Part shown: positions 56,401-64,000 of the stretch, one piece after another
How the letters are laid out: each line of letters starts with the position of its first letter
Position numbering within the stretch: position 1 is the stretch's first letter
Origin: Hofstenia miamia
Taxonomy: Eukaryota > Xenacoelomorpha > Acoela > Hofsteniidae
Reading direction: 5' to 3'
Length of the DNA stretch: 64,000 bases
NCBI GenBank assembly: GCA_900660155.1
Contig: CABFPE010000155.1
Location: forward strand, 1,151,050-1,215,049
Translations under genes and position numbers: made by a program
Notes under the pieces: model-generated
Told to the model about the DNA's origin: nothing
What the model saw: only the letters and a program-made list of their open reading frames with translations
The model's database searches: none

Positions 56401-59400
56401 ATTTCAAGGATAACAGATATCCAATAGTAAAACTATGCCAGTAATGTTTGAAGATGCCATTAATCTTATTATATTAATGCAGAATTATATATATAAATTA
56501 CATTTTTAATTGTATAAAATCAAATATTTTAATAAAATAAATGCGCAAATTATTTCATGAACTTCAAAATTTACATCTTAATATTAAAAAAAGCTTACAA
56601 CAGCCTCAAGTCTAATGTGAGAGACCTTCAAATATCGTAATAATAAATGGCAAAAAATAATATTGCTTTAATATAGAAAAACAAGTTTAAATTTTTTCAA
56701 AACAAATTCTATAGCACACAAGCAACATCCAGCCGCATACTCTAGTTTCTGTGAAGAAGACTGCAGCGTAAGAGTAATTACAGCGAAATTAAACATCCAT
56801 CATACCCCTTTCTGAAAAATAAATGCAAAACCTAGCCATAAATCAGCGGATATACATGTAAGATGTTGTATAATAATGATCACCTCACACTTCAATAAAA
56901 GATATCACAACAAGATTGTATAGTTCTGATAACAAGGCTTTGATAGAAGAACATTTATGGCGCACAAATAAAACCCCAAATAAAACTGTTAGAGATTGTG
57001 CAAAGCTGGAAAATTTATATGTAATAAACCGAAATTGGGATGCTACCTGATGTTACATCACCATGATTAAACCCTGCTTTGAATTTGTAACCTGTTCCAG
57101 TGGTCCTATCGAATCCAGGGATTTCTTGACAAAACTCAAAAAGTTTCTTTTTCAGTTCAGCAGTAAATTCCATCAAACGAAACAGCTGTTCATCCCAGGG
57201 CTTTGTGTCGTTGGCAGGATTAAGATTTGAAGCAGCCATATATGTCGATTGAATGGTTTTTATCTTTTCTATGCAGCAATACTAAATAAAAATCGCAAAA
57301 AATCATGACAGGCAATATTGTAGTAGTTTAGCTTTAAGTGAACTACATGTCAATCTATACCTTGGGATTGTTAAGAAGTTCATCGAAATCTGAGATTAGT
57401 TCATTAAGAAGTCGAATGTATTCGGAGCCATCGCGATAATCTTCACTGTAATGGCTCCAAAAGTCAATAAAGAAGAAAATTATTCCGACGTTTGTTCTGG
57501 ATTGAGAGTACTCTTTCTTGTCAGTTTTTTGAAATTGGTCTGCCACGAAACTTGGCAAAATATTACGCAACTGCAAATCAGCTTGGTGCTAAAATTAATA
57601 AAATTAACCCCCAAAAAAATTAGATCAAGATAAAAAAACATGATAAATAGAACAAAACGAGCATCTTATACTCTAGAAGTTGTAATGTCAAATAGCTTTG
57701 AAGATTTTGAGTTAAAAAACAGTTTCTTTTTAAGTTAATGCTTTTGGATTAAAATTTGAGAACATTGTAATTAGAAATAAACAAATGCAAAACTTAGTTT
57801 TAAATGTAAGTACTCGATTAGAAGAAATAGATATGCATTATTTGACTAGTAAAATTACAAAATTGAAAGCCATATATAAGTAAATACAAACCTTCATGGA
57901 TTCCATCTCGTTTTTGTGCGCTTCTGCTTCAGTATCAGCATAAAAATTCGCGCGCACAATGAATTCAAAATCGATATTCATCAACCATACAAAAAGGATC
58001 AAGATCACCACATCAAGTGTCAGTTCCCAGAAATCAGGGAAATCCCAGAAGAGGTTATAACGAGACGAATATTGAACAGTACTAGATATATTACTACTAG
58101 TGGACCAATTCGATTCCCTCGACTTTACAACTGTATTGGAACCTAGATTACCAATATCAAATGATAAACTTTCACATTTATAAATAATAAAGCGAAATTA
58201 TATCGACATCATGAACAAAAGATTTCTTATGCCATTGTGGGGTGAAAACAACATGGTCGATACATTGCTCAACAAATAAAATAATCTTTCTCAAACATTG
58301 TCGGAAGTTTACAAGCTTCCCCTATAAAATATAAATTCAACACTACAATGGCAAATCCATTTGTATTGATAACATTACAAAATTATCCAGTAAGAAAAGC
58401 CTAAAATCATCAAAATTCCAAGATGTGATAACAATGAAAAAAATTATATATATATAAATTTCATTCAATTCCCTATCATCCAATGAAGAACCAAAGTCTT
58501 GATGTATACTATATTCTAGACAATTTTTTATATCACTAACCGAAATGTATTTAAAAAAATTGTTGCATTTTTAGTATATTTTTTTGAGCTGTCAGATTTA
58601 AGAAGGGATATCAGGATTTTGGTGAAAAATTAAATTTGAACGACGATTCGCTTTTTACAAATCTTCCAGTAAATCTTAATGTGTAAAAGCAAACATTGTG
58701 TGCCAGGTGTCTGTTTTTATTCATATTTACTCATTTTTTGATAATTGTAAACGAATAATTGTGTAATAGTGACCCTAATTATAAACACAAATTAATACGC
58801 AGTTTTTGTGAAGAAAACCTTATAATATTGTGAAGAACCGCCCATTCGGATTGGTGCACACTGAAGAATTTCATTGCAATAGAATTAACCCAATCATCAT
58901 GTATATTGTCATGTCTATCTATTTTGTTTTCATTTATATGATATTGTATGCAGTTCCAATAATATTAGTTAATCGACCTTAAATTTTTTAGCTTTATTAC
59001 AGATAGCTAGGCCGTATTGTAAAGATTCTGGTCTAGTGCAAATCCATATAATGATAAAACATCAAAAGCCCACGTGAAAATGAGAAATGGTCAAGGTCAT
59101 TTGGAAAAATAAATTACCAGTATATTCACAAATCCCGAAGCAGGATAATAACAAGAGTAAAATGCAAGCAACAGCCCCAAGAATGGTCTTCACCCACACA
59201 CTCAGTCTCGGATAGTTCATGAAGTGAAGGATAACAACGAAGAAAGAGATGCTCAGAGCTAATGTCTGTTCTTCTAAATTAAAAAATGATAATAAATTCA
59301 ATTATAAAATAATGTATAAAGTTGGGGTTCTTAACATATGTATATAAAACTTTCACAAGCAATTTATGATGTACTCTAAAACAAGGGTATCCGACATTTG

Positions 59401-60563
59401 GATTAAAAAATGGGTGGGCCGTTTGGTTTGACATAATCTTGAAATAAAATATGTTATTTAAAATCTGATTTTAAAATCAAAGGCAGCAAAAATTAAAAGT
59501 AGAGAATGGATTGATTAAAGGAAAAACACACAGTCTCAAATATATCGCCGGTCCGCAATACAAGGTTTAGGTGTACAACTAAGAGTAGTAATAGAATGAG
59601 CGCAACTTTTTCGTATCCAAAGAGAGCCGGTGCAACCGCAATCCTAATTCGATCTCTGATATCACTAGTGTTGTTCATTGGTCATGAATACTAAGTGCCA
59701 CATACATATATGAATTTTCAGCACTTTCATTAATTTACTGCATCAAATACATTTCGGAAAGGTTGCTAACCGGCTATTAAATTCTAGCTAATAGTAACAT
59801 TTGATATCAATTTTTTTATAAAATCAAGAAACTGATTTTAAAAGAACTATCAACTGAAAGAAGAGGTAAACTTTAACAAGAAGAACAAAATTAAATGTTT
59901 GTTAAATAGCAATTAGGAATACGTGTTGTTAGAAAATGTAAACCACAGTTTGCCGAGATATATTAGAAATCGATTTGAAAGAAGACTGAAGATTTAAGAA
60001 TTTGAATGAATTACGAAGAATGGATAATTTCCAATCATAGTAAAAAGTAAGAAACTTTCTCAACATGGAAGATCGTAAGCAATTTAATGACTACATGAAA
60101 TTAATGTTCATTCATGAAATTGCTTATAACAAAATATTAAATCAACATGTAAATCCGCACATTGACGTGCTTGAGGATTAACAAGAATTTACAAACATGA
60201 ATTTGATGGTTTTAATCAATGAAATGAGACTTTTGTAGGTCTTGGAACATTCAATGAGCATGATAATAAATCTAAATCAACACTTCTGATGATTTCTTCC
60301 TTAGTTCAGCCTTCGCTTTTCATTTCTTTATGAAATGTTCAGATCAAAGCAATTACTAAATTCAAAACGAATAAGTCTAGTAAATCTAGTGGTTCCTCAA
60401 ACACCCGTTCTGGATATTAAGAGATAGAGTTAAGTTTAATTGCAAACTTCTAAATTTATTATTTAATGAATTTTAGAGAACTAATTGTGTCTAGTGTTTC
60501 TGAGAATATCTATTTTAGCCATTCGAAAATTCTACATGTAAATCCATAATTAATTCATTAAAA

Positions 60564-60603
<40 letters not shown>

Positions 60604-61089
60604 GAAACAAGAAGAGAGAGGTTCGAAATTAGGCGCAAATGAGGAACTTTGTGAAAAGCTTTTGAAATTAAGATAGACAGTAAAAAGAGGGAACTTCTAT
60701 CAAAATGTGAATAAGCTGTGCCAAGGAAAAGTAGAAGAGAGAGGATAGTAGATTTGTGAGAAATGAAACCGTACTGAGATTCGGAAATCAGAGCGCGGAG
60801 GACGGGATAGATAGCATTGAAAATGATCCATTCAAAAGCAAGAGATACATGAGAAAGAATGGAAGTTTGACGATAAGAAGAACAAAAATGTATCGGAAGA
60901 TTCTTGTCAAATCTAAAGATAGGAATAACAACAGATTTTTTCCAGATTTAAGCAAACGTAGGAGATATGATGATTGATTAGTAGAGCTGAAGTAAAGGAT
61001 CAGAAAGAGAGGATGCAACGTTTTTAATTAGAACAGATGATAACAGATGATTAGGAATGGAGTGCGATTTAAAAGAGGACAAAATTTAA

Positions 61090-61120
<31 letters not shown>

Positions 61121-62111
61121 CAGCGTAGATCAAAAGTAACTAGATAATTTTAAAAAGTAAATAACTTATCGCTGGAACAACTAGTTTGCATAAATTTTTA
61201 GTCTAATAGCAAGAAAACGTAAAAGAAAGATTTTCAGAAATATCAGAAATGCCACATTATAGTTATTAATTTTATGTACACTAATATAGTTGAGCACCCT
61301 CTTTTTCCAAACATGTCTTCAAACGTCTAGAATCAATCTACAAACTATCCGTACCCAAATCAATTTCAATGCTTTTTGTTTCCTGATTAATGATAGCTTT
61401 GAGATCTAAGAGTATTTTTGGATTATGCGCATACACATTATGTTTCAGATAAGACTACAAGAAAAAGCTCGGAGGTGCAAAATCACACGATCGAGCTAAC
61501 TACTCGATTGTGCCCCTACGCTGTAGCATTTAGCCATTCTCAGACATTTTTAGTATAATGAGCAGGGGCCCATCCTACATAAACCAAATGTCACTCAGAT
61601 CATCATCGATGATATTGCTATTTTTAAAGTGTCTAGTGACTTTTGATCAACCTGTATATATCTTAATATTGACTGAAAAGACTCCTCGAACTATGGTGAC
61701 CTTTATACTGTGTAATTTCTCTTCTGATGTAGATGCAAGTAATTCATGATGTAGCGGCGTTGTTTTAGAAAATTAAGCATGCAAATAAATTTTAATTTCG
61801 AAAATTTTAACTGATGTAGATGACGTTAGCTTCGCATTGCAATTGTAAAAATATTTGAATATTCATAAAAATGGAATATTTTCAGAAACTCAATTACCTC
61901 TGACTTCATAACACTGCATGTTTGACGCGAGAAGACTAAGAGGAACCAATAACATGGTTGCACCAATCGCGTGACTGGCCAAATAGTTAAACATGCAACG
62001 CATTACGGATGTCTTCCAAGAGGTGTGAGGACTATGTGCCAACATTAGATACATTCCCACAATAAAAACAAGTATTAATGCAGTTAGAACAAAGATCGGA
62101 AACCGCACAAT
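53110..62111 (-). CDS. Adenylate cyclase, ADCY9/Ac13E type (3' half of gene)
   Basis: Seven minus-strand exons encode the second membrane block, linker helix and C2 catalytic domain of a class III membrane adenylate cyclase, which makes cAMP from ATP at the plasma membrane under G-protein control. The order is 62,111-61,898; 59,653 to about 59,532; 59,273-59,118; 58,142-57,892; 57,588-57,361; 57,281-57,047; 53,420-53,110. Signature runs include ESMKHQADLQLRNILPSFVA, FDELLNNPK, IEKIKTIQSTYMAAS, GFNHGDVTSG, DIWGDAVNISSRM and VKGKGEM. The linker ESMKHQADLQLRNILP is closest to ADCY9/Ac13E (SMRDQADWLLRNIIP). The Asn and Arg of VNISSRM and the Lys of VKGKG, needed for catalysis, are present. The C-terminal tail is short. 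First-half exons lie beyond 64,000. All splice phases agree except at the second junction. Confidence 0.92.
53421..57046. other. Last intron of the cyclase, with assembly gap
   Basis: A 3.6-kb AT-rich intron. A GC-rich scrap (GAGCGGAGCTGCCACGCGAA) abuts the gap at 54,324, perhaps the edge of a repeat. A 13-bp hairpin lies at 56,235-56,263. No other gene is seen. Confidence 0.7.
54324..55060. other. Assembly gap (737 N)
   Basis: Run of N inside the last cyclase intron. Confidence 0.99.
57047..57281 (-). CDS. Cyclase exon: middle of C2
   Basis: Acceptor TTTTTATTTAG, donor ATCAG|GTAGCA (phase 1). It encodes IEKIKTIQSTYMAASNLNPA and, at the end, GYKFKAGFNHGDVTSG. The Lys of KIKT recognises adenine in C2 domains. 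The usual KTIGSTYMAASGL is here KTIQSTYMAASNL. Confidence 0.92.
57361..57588 (-). CDS. Cyclase exon: start of C2 catalytic domain
   Basis: Acceptor TTAATTTTAG, donor CCCAAG|GTATAG. It encodes LRNILPSFVADQF, the segment with VGIIFFFIDFWSHYSEDYRD and YIRLLNELISDFDELL. The two Asp residues that bind metal are in C1, so C2 has none here, as expected. Confidence 0.92.
57892..58142 (-). CDS. Cyclase exon: last helix and linker to C2
   Basis: Acceptor TGGTAATCTAG, donor ATGAAG|GTTTGT (phase 0). It contains an extracellular loop rich in Ser/Asn (NWSTSSNISS, two NxS/T glycosylation sites), the last helix (LTLDVVILILFVWL) and the linker NFYADTEAEAHKNEMESMK before the catalytic domain. Confidence 0.9.
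59118..59273 (-). CDS. Cyclase exon: transmembrane helices
   Basis: Acceptor TTTTAATTTAG, donor ACTG|GTAATT (phase 1). It encodes EQTLALSISFFVVILHFMNY and VKTILGAVACILLLLLSCFG. Confidence 0.85.
59532..59653 (-). CDS. Cyclase exon: transmembrane helix, 3' border uncertain
   Basis: Starts after ATATCAGAG with AT CGA ATT (RIRIAVAPALFGYEKVALIL), another membrane helix. The open frame ends near TTTGAGACT|GTGTGT (phase 0), which does not match the phase the next exon needs. A missed micro-exon, an unusual donor or a sequence error would explain it. Confidence 0.7.
60564..60600. repeat. (TA)n microsatellite
   Basis: Dinucleotide run in a cyclase intron. Confidence 0.9.
61121..61654 (-). mobile_element. 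Mariner deletion derivative in cyclase intron
   Basis: Inverted ends CAGCGTAGATCAAAAGTAAC and CAGGTTGATCAAAAGTCAC (read inward) are flanked by TA on both sides. The minus strand retains C-terminal transposase pieces: GAPAHYTKNV-like and SYLKHNVYAHNPK-like blocks, recalling DGAPAHYS and FLWGYLKDKVY of mariner transposases, including the third-acid region. At 534 bp it is internally deleted and interrupted. Confidence 0.8.
61898..62111 (-). CDS. Cyclase exon: transmembrane helices
   Basis: Starts after TGTATTTTAG and ends AGAG|GTAATT (phase 1). It encodes IVRFPIFVLTALILVFIVGM and MFNYLASHAIGATMLLVPLS, two membrane helices of the second hexahelical block. The next exon continues in phase (R-D). 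Confidence 0.85.
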
Positions 62112-64000
62112 CTAAAATACAGAATTTGAAAACTTTGCACATACGAATGAAGGTCCATATGCAATTCAGTTCAGATTCAGAAATACATTTACACTAAGTA
62201 GAAATGTAACCGGATTCCGGATTTATAATAATATTTTATATCATTGTATTGGGTGCTGAATAAAGATGATGTGTAAGCCCGCAGTAATAATAGATTGCGT
62301 TGTTTATTATTAGCGATACATCAATCGACAGTAAGTCAGTAATTGTTTTAAAATTTATAAACAACCAATTGTCTCAGAAATTAGGTCCAGAAATTAACTG
62401 TTTACTAAATTTCGAACATTACTTTTCTGCTTTGGTATAAGAGTGGAATTATTTATAAAATATATTTTAGTTACTCAATTTTGCAAATGTCACCAATGTG
62501 GACTACGCGACACTGATATCAAATGTAGGTCATCACGCACATAAATTGCCAATTTGATTGGATAACAATAATTGCGTTCCTCTTACGTAAGCGCAAATGC
62601 TTACGCTTTATTGGTTAATGTCAACCCAAACCTGAAACAATGTCGCATATTATGTAATTTTGGACAATTCAGAGAATATGCTTCATATGATAACATACAT
62701 TATTGGCGACTATCTTATAATGACACGTGTAAAAAGGAATTTCCACCTAAAATCCTCTACTATTAGTAGAGGATATTATATAATGCATTGCTTAATCTAA
62801 TATAAATAACATTTTGAATACATATTAACGCTTGTAACTCATTGGTATGTTGTTAAATAGCATAAATTATTGTGCAGTTTATCTATTATGTTAGAGACAT
62901 ATAAACAATATAATGGGAAAATTCGTTTTCTCGGTTATAAAATCCCCGACATTTTTGTCGGATCCGCAATTTAGAACATCTCTAAAATTACGTAATGCTT
63001 TTAAATAAACTTACAATATGCTTACCGTATACTAAGTTACAAAATTATTAAAAGCTATCTGTACGCTGCACAGTGCTATCATGGAAGATTTTACAAATTA
63101 ATACTATAGCATTAAAAATAACAGCATTGGGCTCATTGCAATGCCAACTATTTTCTTTGTTAACGTTTTTTCAAATGTCTAATGAAAGAAGGCGCAAGTA
63201 ACTCTTAACAAATTAGCATTCATATTCAGTGGCGTCCTTAACTAAAAAATTACGGCAGGCATTCCTATGCCGCCCTACCGCTTGGTTGTTCAAAACATGA
63301 AGACTACAAGATTAGTTAGGAACAAATCCATTATTGCTGACACAATTATTGAGCATATATTTAGAAATCAAATTGAATTATTTTAGGAATTTGAACCTGC
63401 ATTAAAAAACAGAAAAAATAGTACATCCACTTAAGATAAGCAAAAAGTTTTGTACGAGCTTTCTTGGTTACAATCCATGCAATAAATTCAACATATTGAA
63501 TTCATATAATGGCTTCTGATTCAGTACAAAACATGAATATATCATTTATTCTTCCCTGCATGATTTTATACACTTCAATGTTGAACAAATCGTACAACGG
63601 AACAACATTTCAATTTCAAAACTAGCAAAGAAAGCTGTTCATTTGAAATACATCAATATGGCACATGATTATATTTTTATTACATTTATTAGATATATGC
63701 AATGTAATTAAAAGTTATAATAATCTCAAATTACGATATGTATTATTAAATTTAATAATGGCAAGAGCTGTGATGCTGCCCTAAACAGTTGCGTCTTCTG
63801 CGTGTGCTGTTAATACGGTTTCTTTATATCCTACAAAAATATACTACGGAATATAAATACACTGTTACTTTTATATATCAAAAGAAACTACACAAACAAT
63901 ATTTCAATTATTTTTACTACGACCTAAAATTTGTTCAACCACTTAAAGTTAGTCAAGGACAAGGCGATTTTGTCCAGTATTAAAACCTAAAAGTGATTAA
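62112..64000. other. Upstream intron or flank of the cyclase, no exon recognised
   Basis: AT-rich DNA. It has a hairpin ATCCTCTACT/AGTAGAGGAT at about 62,752-62,774, a hairpin CCGACA-TTTT-TGTCGG at about 62,947-62,962, and CAGTGGCGTCCTTAACTA near 63,230, which resembles a hAT terminus. The first catalytic half of the cyclase is not here. Confidence 0.5.

Noticed and set aside
62572-62766. 64-codon plus-strand frame with many Tyr/Asn
   Set aside because: No motif, no splice or promoter context; chance frame in AT-rich DNA.
62947-62962. Hairpin followed by T-rich sequence resembling a bacterial terminator
   Set aside because: The window is eukaryotic, and nothing bacterial surrounds it.
1-64000. 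CRISPR arrays, rRNA or tRNA genes, bacterial operons
   Set aside because: No regularly spaced repeats, no rRNA-like blocks and no tRNA-like clover-leaf boxes were seen.

Overview
The window is AT-rich animal nuclear DNA: split exons with GT/AG borders, long introns, many (TA)n tracts and a dense layer of transposable elements. The best host gene is the 3' half of an ADCY9/Ac13E-type adenylate cyclase on the minus strand. Together with a BESS-motif gene and a mix of hAT, Tc1/mariner, LINE, Penelope-like and Polinton elements, it suggests an arthropod. The exact species cannot be read from the sequence.

Region 1 (1-33,579) is one giant inverted repeat. Its centre is a (TA)n tract at about 19,119. 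The arms are nearly identical: about 19 kb on the left and 14.5 kb on the right. The left arm is longer because a 4-5 kb block occurs twice in tandem (about 5,180-10,071 and 10,073-14,172), joined at a single N. A second small foldback sits at the left edge (1-149), also on a (TA)n tract. Uncollapsed haplotypes, or an assembler turning round at TA hairpins, are the leading explanations; a true recent inverted duplication is possible. The arms carry the last exon of an unidentified membrane/coiled-coil protein, a four-exon gene ending in a BESS motif (complete only in the first tandem copy), and nested hAT, mariner, Tc1 (IR/DR type), LINE and Penelope-like copies.

Region 2 (33,580-46,280) is single copy and mostly old transposons. 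It holds a terminal RRM exon (eIF4H-like), a Penelope-like element inserted in a LINE with a 12-bp target duplication, a LINE-like element with an N-terminal PHD finger and C-terminal restriction-like nuclease, a LINE with an SGNH-esterase ORF1, a third LINE, a longer Penelope-like element with a hammerhead-like 3' motif, and a mariner remnant.

Region 3 (46,280-51,660) is a broken Polinton/Maverick fossil with integrase, capsid-related and protease-like parts. It also contains three lone-N joins flanked by duplicated sequence.

Region 4 (53,110 to beyond 64,000, minus strand) is the adenylate cyclase gene. Seven exons encode the second membrane block, the linker helix and the whole C2 catalytic domain. 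The first catalytic half lies beyond the right edge. Its introns hold an N gap (54,324-55,060) and a mariner deletion derivative (61,121-61,654).
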